From Hydractinia symbiolongicarpus (Eukaryota > Cnidaria > Hydrozoa > Anthoathecata > Hydractiniidae): DNA of 64,000 nucleotides. The DNA is taken from positions 4,960,001-5,024,000 of the forward strand of contig NC_079875.1 in assembly GCF_029227915.1 (NCBI RefSeq), read 5' to 3'. Numbering within the stretch: position 1 is the stretch's first letter; every line of letters begins with the position of its first letter. Below, piece after piece: positions 26,750 through 35,995 of this stretch. The notes beneath the pieces were generated by a model, which was not told where the DNA came from, did not search any database, and worked only from the letters and a program-made list of their open reading frames with translations. The translations under genes were made by a program, and so were the position numbers.

Positions 26750-27618
26750 TAATATAGACAATTTATCTGAGATTATTATTCTTTTTACAGAATACAAAAT
26801 CTTATTTTGTTCTTGAGACATCCTGTTTTAACTGAGAGGGTAAATCGAATTATTTTTTCGTAGCATTTTTGTCCGCTACGAAACAGCCATGTACGAAACA
26901 GCTGTGACCATATAAACAGGATGCTCTTAAACACATGCTTAGAGTCCAACAAATGTCAGAGCAAACCCCTAAATTCAAATCCACCTTATAAAAAACCCTG
27001 AATTACAATCATCTAATCGGCACAAAGTTGGCGTGGTCAAGAATTAATTATATTTGTTCAGGAGAGTGAGGCCATTTACAATTAAAACAAAGGATTTTCT
27101 GATGTTAACCACATGAGCAAAGGACAATGAAATTAACTAATCAAAAAGCACGGTCAATATTCTTACTGCAAAAAATCGTTTGATACACCAGTGTAATTTT
27201 TCCCCACCTTCTTATTGAGCAGATTTGATTTCCTGGTGGTAAGAAAAATTACACTGGGTCTCCAGACTAGTAATACGTTGGACCCTGACTGAGAGTCTTC
27301 TTTTGACCCGATAGAATATAAAGACTAACAGAAAATCTAAAATACTTTTAGTTACCTATCTCTTTATTGGTATAGTCCCAAAATACAGTCAGCACGCATC
27401 CGCAAAAGAGGCTTGTATGTCGTGTCGTGTCAAAATTCGAAAATAGAGGCAGTTGGCGTCTAATTACGGACTCGCATATTTATTAAGCAACTTCTAGTAC
27501 TCACTTGGTTGGGAGCAAAGTACCGGCTGCAATTCTGCCGAACGAAGTGAGTTTGGTATGAGCAATGTGGATAACCGCTTTTATTGTTGTTACGTAAAGT
27601 ACATGCGATTGTTCCATT
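26750..27618. other. Non-coding, with one long hairpin
   Basis: No gene is supported. 27191-27260 forms a hairpin with arms CCAGTGTAATTTTTC and AAAAATTACACTGG around a ~35-base loop, probably a short foldback repeat. Confidence 0.5.
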
Positions 27619-28548
27619 CGGAGTGTGCAGCTATACGGAGTACGGCTCCGTATAGGCATGCGTATACGGAGTATAACTTCGTATAGATAGCGACATGTTT
27701 ACTCCGTATAGACGGAAACTAGTCGTTAGCCCATCCACGGGTTCGCCCGTCGCAGCTAAGCTGCCATTTTGCGTGACAGACAGAGGGATGGACGGACGGA
27801 CGGACGGACAGGACAGACGTATACTGGCATTATAATATAGATATTTAAATATCTCAAAGTCGCGAGCGGCGCAGACAGCTTTTTTGAGTAATGCGAGACT
27901 GGTTTGGCTAGACATTAGCGAATGCAGCATGAGCATCGAAGTCTAAACTAAGCATTTTTATTAAAAATTTACTCTGAGCTATTCCAGTTTAGAAAATCGT
28001 GCCTAAAACAAGCAAATAATTTGTGTAAGAAGAAAAAAGTCTAAAATATGAGACAAACATGCAGAGTACTAATTACCGTAGATACACTCAGTATAGTAAG
28101 CATGTCACACTCCGTATAGCATACTTCGTATATGAAGCATGTCACAGTCCGTATGGCATACTCCGTATAGAATACTCCGTATGGAATACTCCTTATAGCA
28201 ATTTCTGCATACTCCCCATAGTGAATTCTGCATAACATACTCTCGGTATCTCACAGTCTATATGCCATAATCCTTTTTTTGCAATCAAACTAATGTTCCC
28301 ACACTCCGTATAACTGCAATATACCTCGTATGGTTACGATGGATAAAAAGTAGGAAAATGACGTGCTTGTCTTTTTAACTTGTTCTATATGGCGATTATT
28401 TTTTATTTCTTTTCGGAAATAGTTTTAAACAGTCATATATTGCAATATTTCCACTTTAAAGAACATTCGTTGGCAGACTCCGTATAACTAAACCAAACTC
28501 CGTATAGCAGCTATACGGAGTATTACTCCGTATAGAAACCGCACTCCG
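27619..28548. mobile_element. Foldback element built of CTCCGTATA motifs
   Basis: About 17 copies of CTCCGTATA or close variants occur in both orientations, several arranged as small palindromes (27631-27655; 28511-28535, CTATACGGAGTA-T-TACTCCGTATAG). The outermost copies are inverted relative to each other and preceded by CGGAGTG, so the whole block is bounded by inverted repeats. A half-copy of the hairpin-ended repeat (CTAGTCGTTAGCCC..., with a GGAC microsatellite) lies at about 27717-27835. No ORF is supported. Confidence 0.6.
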
Positions 28549-28769
28549 TGCGTCACACGATGATGTTGTGTTCTTTTAAATCGGCATGGAAGCCATCGAA
28601 AGTGAAAGTTTCAAATTTACAAATCCTGTGATTTCCAAGAAGAAATGGACAGGATATACTCTTTTAATTGTAAGAAATAATGTGCTTGGTACAAGGTTTA
28701 TAATATTTTTTTACTGCAATAAAAACTATCATTGCAATAGATTTTTTCGTGTTTAAGCTAGCCTAGAAT

Positions 28770-29123
28770 GGCGCCGTAGATTAGTGGTTATAGCTCTCGT
28801 ACTCTGTGCGGGAGACCGGGGTTCGATTCCTCTTGACGGCGATTCAACATGGGCGAGTGAATGTTACCATAGCCCCGGGTTAACTCAAGCCATGTGAGGG
28901 AAATTGGGAAGATGGCACATTGTGTGGGCCGTTGGATGTTGCTGGGAGTTGTCTAGTAGAGCGCGGGCCCTAACTGGGTCTGCGTCGCTCAAAATGAGCA
29001 TTAAATACACTAGGACTCTCCATCTAAGCCATGGCCCCTCCTGGAAATAATAGACAGGGTATATCCCTCGATATTTGTGAGGCTAGCCATGTAAAATATG
29101 CACATCTATCTATCTATCTATCC
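28770..29123 (+). repeat. tRNA-derived SINE, full-length copy
   Basis: The head has pol III promoter boxes: A box near TAGATTAGTGGTTATAGC and a perfect B box GGTTCGATTCC at about 28830. A tRNA-unrelated body follows (GAGGGAAATTGGGAAGATGG, GCCATGGCCCCTCCTGG), ending TAAAATATGCACATC and an (ATCT)n tail. Other copies lie at 16566, 21962/26481 and, reversed, 37592-37902. It was copied by another element's reverse transcriptase; the partner LINE is not identified. Confidence 0.88.
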
Positions 29124-29137
29124 TCCTCTAGAGTAGC

Positions 29138-29847
29138 TATCATCATCATCATTCATCATTCTCGGCTTAACGTCCGTTTTCCATGCTAGCATGGGTTGGA
29201 CGGGGTATATTAATGACCCTCTTCCAATCTGATCTAGACTGTGTTAGATCTAAACTCAACTTCCTCTCTATCAAGTCTGTCCTTATAACCTCCTGCCAAG
29301 TCTTTCTCGGTCTGCCTCTGGGCTTTGCCCCAGGAACTATCAAGTCTCTACACTTTCTTACCCAATTATCTTCCTCCATTCTTTCCAAGTGCCCCAGCCA
29401 ATTCAATCTTCTTATCTGGATAACATCTTTAATTCTACGGAGACTTAGCCTGCTTCTTAGCTCATCTGAACTCTTTCTGTCTCTCAGACTGGCATTACAC
29501 ATCCACCTAACCATTCTCATATCATTCCTTTCTAAACGGTCAAGATCTTCCTGCTTCACTGCCCATGTCTCTCACTACCGTACAACATAACACTTCTTAC
29601 ACAGGCCTCATACAACCTACCTTTTACCTCAATTGACAGGACTCTGCTAGTCAATAAAGGAAGTAACTCTCTAAACTTTTTCCAAGCAGAACCTATCCTG
29701 CAAGTAACACTTCTTCCAACACCCCCTTCACTGCCCAACATATCACCTAAGTAACAGAAGTTCTTAACTATCTCTAACGAGCCACTGTTGTACATCATTA
29801 AAGCTGGAAATACTTCATTCTCTATAATCTCACCTTTGCAACGCTTG
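29138..29847 (-). pseudogene. RTE-like LINE, 3' half (after the LTR insertion)
   Basis: Minus strand. Two overlapping frames encode the C-terminal part of an endonuclease/RT polyprotein: LEIVKNFCYLGDMLG, RLYEACVRSVMLYGSE, then after a frame change near 29560 LERNDMRMVRWMCNASLRD, LNWLGHLERM and PRGRPRKTW. The 3' end is an ATGATG-type repeat at 29138-29160, typical of RTE-clade tails. The 5' half lies at 36987-37592 beyond the inserted LTR element. Confidence 0.82.
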
Positions 29848-29851
29848 CATA

Positions 29852-30149
29852 TGTGAGATATATTAGTTGTAAAACCTTGTTCCTCTTTCTTGTAGCTGGA
29901 TACCATTTTGTTTTGGGTTAAGTCTACACCAGTTGAGTCTGGTACCCAGCTTTCCCCAGTTCCTATCAAGTGCATTTTAGTATACTGTGCCTAATTGAGC
30001 TCACATCAGGGAGGCTAGGCCCAAGTAAGGAAACCTATAAGTAGAGGCACAGTAGGCAGTGCAGGTGGGTTGGTTGTAACAAAAAAATGTGTGCTAAGAA
30101 AGTATAGATGACAAGAAAGTAGTCTTTTATATGGACACACCCTCTAACA
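29852..30149 (+). repeat. 5' LTR
   Basis: 298 bp, TG..CA ends. It contains a TATA-like CCTATAAGTAGAGG at about 30030. No difference from the 3' LTR was seen on reading both. Confidence 0.95.
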
Positions 30150-30151
30150 TT

Positions 30152-30169
30152 TGGTGCCCTGTGTGAGGA
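30152..30169 (+). promoter_or_regulatory. Primer-binding site
   Basis: TGGTGCCCTGTGTGAGGA lies two bases after the 5' LTR, the normal place for pairing with a tRNA 3' end (CCA pairs with TGG). The tRNA species was not identified. Confidence 0.75.
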
Positions 30170-30236
30170 TTAAGAAGAAGAGGGTGTCGACAGAACAGAA
30201 AATTACTAAGTGATGGCTGGATTGGCTTGATGTAGG

Positions 30237-31721
30237 ATGGCTGTTGCTCCACAGGAATTCGTAACATTTGAAGATGCTGTGCAAATTGAGGATGGAGAAG
30301 AAAAAATGGTATCAGAAGTATTTGGAATGCTGTCTGTTTTGGAGGAAAAAGACCTTGAGTCAGTTATGATAAGACTGGGATTGGATAGAAGAAAACAAGG
30401 TAAAACATTCTATTTACGAACTATCCTCAGATATCTAAACTCGGAAACGGTAGAAAATTTGAATGACCACGGAATGAGCCTGTTTGAAGATTTGCATGAG
30501 TCTATCAGCCGTATTCTAAAACCAGTCAGACTAAGTAGGGAAACCTTCTCAAGTGGCCACATGGACACAACTAAAGGTGTGCCACAGGATCCCTTTCGTA
30601 CCTTTACTCTCAAAAGTTCGACTCCTAGTCATGGTGCCACCCTGGAGAAATCGTTGTATAATCCACACAATCCTTTTTCACCCCCAAGGAACAATTATCC
30701 ATGTGATACCTTGATTCAACCTGATGATGTTTTCAAACCATTAGAGCACCCATCTAAAACTTTTGTCACATCATGGAACCAGCCCCAACTTTTGTCAAAT
30801 TCGAAAATCAGAGAATTCAAAATCAACGGATCAATTGGCAGTCCAGGTCAAAAGGACAAACTAACCTACCAAAGTTTGGCTTTCCAAATAAAAAATGGGT
30901 TAGACCAAGGATATAGTGAAAGGGATATCCTGGCAGCCGTGATAAAATCGATCAACCCAGATAACCCATTGAGATCCTACCTAGAGTCGAGGTCCGGGTT
31001 GGGAATAAAACCACTACTTAAAATACTCAGAAGCCATTTTCTCGAAAAAAACGCAACTACACTCTTTACCGAAATGACAAATGCTTGCCAAACTATTACA
31101 GAAACACCCCAAGAGTTTGCAATCAGACTTCTCAGTTTACGACAAAAAATCATTCTTGTGTCTCAGGAGGAAGATTGCCCCTATGATGAGCAGTTAGTGG
31201 AAAAAAAATTCTTACATGCTTTTATTTCTGGATTACGGTCTGACAACGTAAGGATTCAAATGAAGGCTTTTCTCAAAGAACCTGCCCTAATTCAAATTGA
31301 AAACTTTGTTTCGGATGAAGATATTCTACAAAAATTGAATCAAGTTGTTTCAGATGAAACCGAGCATATTAATAAGCTAAAACCATATAATAAAACTGTG
31401 AAAATTAATGAGATTGCTGGGGAACAACGAAACCCTACCTTAAATAATTTGAGTTTGCAAAAGGAAATTGAGGAGATAAAAACCCAACTGAGAGATTCTC
31501 AAGAAAGTGGCAACCAAATTCAAATCAGTATAGGCCCAAAGCCTCTCGCTCCGCACGATGTAAGGAATGCATGCAGCGTAATTCGCACGGCCCCTGTCAT
31601 CATTGTTTTTGTTGTGGGTCTCTGGACCACCGCCAATCTGAGTGTGATCTTTTTCAAAAAAACTGACAAGTGCTCCCGAGAGGCAAGGAGTGCTTCAAAA
31701 AAAGCCCTCTCCTGTAAATAG
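30237..31721 (+). CDS. gag: Gag polyprotein (frame-disrupted before the zinc knuckle)
   Basis: ATG 30237. The open frame gives 494 residues, but only about the first 430 are likely genuine Gag. Residues ~215-350 (YQSLAFQIKNGLDQGYSERD, LIQIENFV) fit the capsid-type domain, followed by a coiled segment ~395-425. A CCHC zinc knuckle (CX2CX4HX4C, CFCCGSLDHRQSEC at about 31600-31641) lies in another frame, which is open from 31472 to a TGA at 31664-31666. The copy therefore has a one-base loss or two-base gain between about 31472 and 31545. Gag coats element RNA and builds the particle. The alternative-frame tail from ~31545 to 31721 is probably meaningless. Confidence 0.8.
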   Translation: MAVAPQEFVTFEDAVQIEDGEEKMVSEVFGMLSVLEEKDLESVMIRLGLDRRKQGKTFYLRTILRYLNSETVENLNDHGMSLFEDLHESISRILKPVRLSRETFSSGHMDTTKGVPQDPFRTFTLKSSTPSHGATLEKSLYNPHNPFSPPRNNYPCDTLIQPDDVFKPLEHPSKTFVTSWNQPQLLSNSKIREFKINGSIGSPGQKDKLTYQSLAFQIKNGLDQGYSERDILAAVIKSINPDNPLRSYLESRSGLGIKPLLKILRSHFLEKNATTLFTEMTNACQTITETPQEFAIRLLSLRQKIILVSQEEDCPYDEQLVEKKFLHAFISGLRSDNVRIQMKAFLKEPALIQIENFVSDEDILQKLNQVVSDETEHINKLKPYNKTVKINEIAGEQRNPTLNNLSLQKEIEEIKTQLRDSQESGNQIQISIGPKPLAPHDVRNACSVIRTAPVIIVFVVGLWTTANLSVIFFKKTDKCSREARSASKKALSCK

Positions 31722-34188
31722 AAAATGTCGGATATGTAATGTACATAGTTTAAAATTGTATCGTTGTTCCAAATGCAAATCTAATGTTTTTTATTGTTCG
31801 CGAAAATGCCAAAAGAAGGATACTTCTCATAAAAACATTTGTTCCGCAATCGAGGATTTTACTAATTTGGAGCGCGATAAAAAGTTTAAAAACTTTACAG
31901 TTGCTGATAACCAGACATTGCCGTCAAAGTTTAATTCGAGACTAATAAAGCTTATTGGACGCAAACCGATCATAAACTGCCGGTTAAATGACCGGACATG
32001 CGAAGCATTGTGGGACACCGGGTCTATGATTAGTTTGGTTGACCGCATCTGGCTTTCCACGCATGCCCCTGGCATAGAGCCAACACCGATTTCTGAATTC
32101 GCCGATGTGGAACAAAAAAACTTATCGCTCAAAGCCGCGAACAACACTGAAGTTGCTATTTGTGGGGTCGCGCCATTGTCGTTTCGCGTTTCAGACGCTA
32201 TTGTATTTACTGTACCATTTCTCGTGACCCCGGGACCAATAGAACAACCCGTAATCGGATTTAACATAATTGAACATATCGTTTTAAATTTTCCAGAGTT
32301 AGATGTATCATCTCTACTGACAGATGTTCTACCGAGCTTGAATGAATGCAATGTACAGTCAATGATTAAGATTATCCAGGACAACAAGGATTCAGAAGAC
32401 TTTTTGGAAAACGTCAAAGTTAGGAATCGCACGGTAATTCCTGCTAGGCATCGGATTGCAGTGTTATGCAAAACTCGTCTTATGGTGGATGAAAAGGAAA
32501 GAAGTGTTTTGTTAGAGCCCATGGAAAACGGTGACTTTGACGAAGAAATAAAGATTCGAGAAACACTGTTGAGACTAAAACGTGGAAAATCGCCAATTGT
32601 GTCAATCTACATCGAAAACCCAACTAGTCGAGACATCATTCTTCGAAAGGGCACCGTTATTGGTACCATAAAGTCCTTTTCGGCAGCTATACCACTACCA
32701 CCCGATCAAAAGACCCCTGGGACGACGACTAAAATCAAAACCCATTCTGTATTAACTAAGACTTCCGATAATTGGCTCCCAGACGTGGATCTATCGCATC
32801 TGCCGCAGGCCCAAAAGGATCGCGTAGAAGCAATGTTACGTGAAGTAAACACAGTATTTTCGAGATCGGAAAGCGATATTGGGAGAATCGATGATTTTAA
32901 ATTGAACATAAGACTGAAGGATGAGACCCCTGTAAGTAAACCATATCGATCGAGAAGTTTGCGCCTCTGCATTGATTATCGCGATCTAAACAGAAAAACT
33001 ATTCCTGATAAGCAACCCATTCCCCGCGTACAGGATATCTTGGACGGTTTGGGCGGGCAATCGTGGTTTACAACACTGGACATGGCGAAAGCCTACCACC
33101 AAGGATTCATCGACGAATCTTCGCGCCACTTGACCGCTTTTGCGACCCCTTGGGCATTATATGAATGGTTGAGAATGCCTTTTGGCTTAACAAATGCGCC
33201 GCCTGTATTTCAGAGATATATGAACGAATGTTTATCTGGGCTCCGTGACCTAATTTGTTCAGTCTATTTAGATGACATCTTGTGCTATGGAAAAACATTT
33301 GAAGAACACTTGAAAAATGTCAAGACTGTATTGTTACGACTGCAAGAAAAAGGTATCAAGATTAAAGCTTCAAAGTGTAATTTCTTTCAGCGTAAAGTGA
33401 AATATCTTGGGCGCATTATCAGTGAGGAGGGATATCACGCAGACCCTGAGATGGTAAGAGATATAGATCATTTCAGAAAACCGCCTACCACTATCAGTGA
33501 GCTTAGAAGTCTGTTAGGCTTTTTAGGCTACTACAGGACATTTGTACGAGATTTTTCCAAGTTAATGAAGCCGATTTATGATCTATTGAAAGGACATGGA
33601 CAGACAAAGAATTCGAAGTTAAAAATCAATTGGTTAGAATCACATCAAAAAATCTTGGATGAGATCATTCAAAAATTGCAGTCACCTGAAGTAATAGCCT
33701 TTCCAGATTATAATAAACCCTTCATTGTACATTGTGATGCTTCGCAAAAAGGACTGGGAGCTGTATTATACCAAAATCAAGGAGGCAAACTAAAGGTCAT
33801 CAGTTACGCCTCTCGAACGCTAACGAACGCAGAACAAAACTATCATCTTCATAGCGGTAAACTCGAGTTTCTAGCCTTGAAGTGGTCCATAACCGAAAGA
33901 TTCGCTGACTACTTGGGATATGGCCCACCCTTTGAAATATTCACAGACAACAACCCCCTAACATACATCATGACCACTGCAAAATTAAATGCAACAGGTT
34001 TGAGATGGGTGGCAGATCTTTCAAATTATCAATTTACAATAAGGTATAGACCAGGCAAATTACAACAAGACTGTGACTACCTTTCACGAAATCCTTCACA
34101 GATATCCAATCTCATTCATGCATGCACAAAATCTATTCACTCAGGACGAAATTGCTTCTATGATTTCAGCAGCAAAAGATCATCATAA
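31648..34188 (+). CDS. pol: Pol: MYND finger, protease, reverse transcriptase, RNase H
   Basis: Frame open from 31648; GTG 31690 is not needed if entry is by -1 frameshift. Counting from 31690: residues ~13-51 form a MYND-type finger (CRIC, CSKC, FYCSRKCQ, HKNIC). Residue 109 starts the aspartic protease motif DTGS. RT is at ~425-600, with LCIDYRDLN and catalytic YLDD at ~524-527. RNase H spans ~675-805, with HCDASQKGLGAVLY and FTDNNPLTYI. Directly before LCIDYR the sequence jumps from the linker (VSKPYRS), so the ~40 residues normally holding RT block 1 are absent, apparently an in-frame deletion. The frame ends early at 34188, overlapping the integrase frame by 115 bases. The enzyme would copy element RNA into DNA; this copy probably cannot. 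Confidence 0.92.
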   Translation, partial: SFSKKLTSAPERQGVLQKKPSPVNRKCRICNVHSLKLYRCSKCKSNVFYCSRKCQKKDTSHKNICSAIEDFTNLERDKKFKNFTVADNQTLPSKFNSRLIKLIGRKPIINCRLNDRTCEALWDTGSMISLVDRIWLSTHAPGIEPTPISEFADVEQKNLSLKAANNTEVAICGVAPLSFRVSDAIVFTVPFLVTPGPIEQPVIGFNIIEHIVLNFPELDVSSLLTDVLPSLNECNVQSMIKIIQDNKDSEDFLENVKVRNRTVIPARHRIAVLCKTRLMVDEKERSVLLEPMENGDFDEEIKIRETLLRLKRGKSPIVSIYIENPTSRDIILRKGTVIGTIKSFSAAIPLPPDQKTPGTTTKIKTHSVLTKTSDNWLPDVDLSHLPQAQKDRVEAMLREVNTVFSRSESDIGRIDDFKLNIRLKDETPVSKPYRSRSLRLCIDYRDLNRKTIPDKQPIPRVQDILDGLGGQSWFTTLDMAKAYHQGFIDESSRHLTAFATPWALYEWLRMPFGLTNAPPVFQRYMNECLSGLRDLICSVYLDDILCYGKTFEEHLKNVKTVLLRLQEKGIKIKASKCNFFQRKVKYLGRIISEEGYHADPEMVRDIDHFRKPPTTISELRSLLGFLGYYRTFVRDFSKLMKPIYDLLKGHGQTKNSKLKINWLESHQKILDEIIQKLQSPEVIAFPDYNKPFIVHCDASQKGLGAVLYQNQGGKLKVISYASRTLTNAEQNYHLHSGKLEFLALKWSITERFADYLGYGPPFEIFTDNNPLTYIMTTAKLNATGLRWVADLSNYQFTIRYRPGKLQQDCDYLSRNPSQISNLIHACTKSIHSGRNCFYDFSSKRSS
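31655..31695 (+). promoter_or_regulatory. -1 ribosomal frameshift signal, gag to pol
   Basis: In the zinc-knuckle frame the last codons are CAA AAA AAC TGA, a canonical X XXY YYZ slippery heptamer (A AAA AAC, 31657-31663) directly before the stop. Four bases later a 9-bp stem can form between 31668-31676 (AAGTGCTCC) and 31687-31695 (GGAGTGCTT), with two G-U pairs and a 10-base loop. A -1 slip enters the frame that is open through protease and RT. Confidence 0.85.
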
Positions 34189-35995
34189 ATTACTGGAGAT
34201 GGGAGAACAGGCTCTGGTGGAGATCAATTATCTTGGTATACATTCCTCGGTAATCGATGAAAAGGATTTGATTGCTGAACAACGACTGGATCCTGTAATT
34301 CGACCTGTTTTTGAAGCAGTGCTGTCTGGCGTAAAACCGTCTAGAAATCAAAAGCATCATCATAAAACAAAGATACTGCTGAGACAATTCGATAAATTAG
34401 ACATCAAAAACAACATCCTTATTCGAAATAGCAATAAATACGGAAATCAAATTGTCTTACCGAAAAAGTTTCATGCCATCGTGTATGAAGAGCTTCACGG
34501 AAAAATGGGGCATCTTGGAGTGGAAAAAGTGGTTGAATTAGCTCGGCAACGCTTTTACTGGCCCAGACTGGAACGTGACATCACATTCTTCATTCGAAAT
34601 CGTTGTCGTTGCCTGAAAGACAAAAAACCAAACCGAGAGGACAAAGCACCTTTAGTTCCTATCCAGTCGACACGACCGTTTGAGATTGTATCGCTAGACT
34701 ATCTACACTTGGACAAATGCAAAGGGGGTTTTGAATATGTTTTGGTAGTGTGTGATCACTTTACACGCTTTACTCAGGCATATGCTACAAAAAACAAGTC
34801 TGGACGCAGTGCTGCAGAAAAAATCTTTAATGACCTGATAATGAAGTATGGATTTCCAACAAGACTTCATCACGACAGAGGAAAAGAATTTAACAACACG
34901 CTATTTAAGAGATTGAACGAGCTGTCTGGGATCAAGTCATCAAAAACAACCCCATATCATCCTATGGGTGATGGAATGGTGGAAAGGATGAATAGGACAT
35001 TCATAAACATGCTAAAGACTCTACCATCAAAGTTCAAAAACAATTGGAAGCAAGAACTACCAAAATTAGCTTTTGCCTATAATAGCACTATATCAAAGTC
35101 TACTGGGTACTCACCGTTCTATTTAATGTTCGGACGTCATTCAAGACTACCAATTGATTCAATGTTCGGCTTAGATAACATCCAGAAAGGTAAAACTCAT
35201 GCAGCCTTCGTGCAAGAGTGGAAAGAATCCCTGGCTGCAGCAACAAAAATTGCTTCAAAGAGTGCTATGGACGGAAAACATCAATACGACAAGAAAGTTC
35301 GAGGTTTGGAGTTGAAAGAAGGAGACAGAGTCCTGGTGCGAAATCTAAGTGAGCGAAGCGGCACTGGTAAACTTCGTTCCCATTGGGAAGCAGATGTACA
35401 TGTGGTTCTACGAAAAGTAGAGGACCTACCTGTGTACGTAATCAGGAGAGAAAGTGGTAAGGGAGAGCCCAGATCCTTGCATCGTAACCTAATGTTAAAA
35501 TGTGATTTCTTACCATTAGAGTTAACAGAGAACCTGAGTAGAACACCAAAGACTGCTGATCCAGAGATCGATGAAGAAATTGACTTTCATATCAGAGCTG
35601 AAGACCGTCAAGAAATTGCCAACTTAGACAACACTGCTCTTGTTGAAGGGGAGAGTAGTGCAGATGACACAAATTGTGCAGATGTTGCTGATGTGGATGT
35701 TCCTGTTGAAGAGGATGATGACTCCATTGACAGGGATGCTGATGGTCCTGCTTTAAGTATTGCAGATGATGTTGATGATGTAAATCCTGAGGTCCCTGAG
35801 ACTTCTGACCTCCCCAAGGATCCAGATGCAGACAATGATGCAGCAGATGAAACTATCCCATATCAGGTTGATGAAGTTTGTATGAGTGGAGAAAAGTCTA
35901 CAAAACCTGAGGACACAACAGCACAACACAAACAAAATGAAATCCGAAGTTCAGGTCGAAATCGAAGACCTCCTCGGCGATTGACTTATGATTAA
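34073..35995 (+). CDS. pol: Pol: integrase region, shifted frame
   Basis: 640 residues in the frame +1 to the RT frame; the true junction lies between about 34085 and 34150, so the first residues here may not be real. A histidine/cysteine zinc-binding region (LHGKMGH, RCRCLKDKKP) is followed by the DD35E core: Asp209 (SLDYLHLD), Asp268 (HHDRGKEF), Glu304 (VERMNRTF). Residues ~420-480 (GDRVLVRNL, HRNLML) form the usual C-terminal small barrel. The last ~150 residues are strongly acidic, ending in an RRPPRRL patch; no chromodomain was seen. A +1 shift is not the gag-pol mechanism, so a one-base insertion (or two-base loss) is the simplest explanation. Confidence 0.9.
   Translation: MTTFHEILHRYPISFMHAQNLFTQDEIASMISAAKDHHKLLEMGEQALVEINYLGIHSSVIDEKDLIAEQRLDPVIRPVFEAVLSGVKPSRNQKHHHKTKILLRQFDKLDIKNNILIRNSNKYGNQIVLPKKFHAIVYEELHGKMGHLGVEKVVELARQRFYWPRLERDITFFIRNRCRCLKDKKPNREDKAPLVPIQSTRPFEIVSLDYLHLDKCKGGFEYVLVVCDHFTRFTQAYATKNKSGRSAAEKIFNDLIMKYGFPTRLHHDRGKEFNNTLFKRLNELSGIKSSKTTPYHPMGDGMVERMNRTFINMLKTLPSKFKNNWKQELPKLAFAYNSTISKSTGYSPFYLMFGRHSRLPIDSMFGLDNIQKGKTHAAFVQEWKESLAAATKIASKSAMDGKHQYDKKVRGLELKEGDRVLVRNLSERSGTGKLRSHWEADVHVVLRKVEDLPVYVIRRESGKGEPRSLHRNLMLKCDFLPLELTENLSRTPKTADPEIDEEIDFHIRAEDRQEIANLDNTALVEGESSADDTNCADVADVDVPVEEDDDSIDRDADGPALSIADDVDDVNPEVPETSDLPKDPDADNDAADETIPYQVDEVCMSGEKSTKPEDTTAQHKQNEIRSSGRNRRPPRRLTYD

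Noticed and set aside
27670-27690. A 14-base match (ATAACTTCGTATAG) to a loxP arm and part of the spacer
   Set aside because: It is one variant of the local CTCCGTATA motif family, there is no inverted second arm at the right spacing, and no Cre-like gene. Chance resemblance.
28770-28850. Functional tRNA gene
   Set aside because: The region has A and B boxes, but it is the head of a multi-copy SINE with a shared non-tRNA body and microsatellite tail.
29183-29590. Plus-strand ORF of 135 codons
   Set aside because: Antisense shadow of the RTE-like LINE coding region.
31827-32522. Minus-strand ORF of 231 codons
   Set aside because: Antisense shadow of the gypsy pol gene, which has protease motifs in the other strand.
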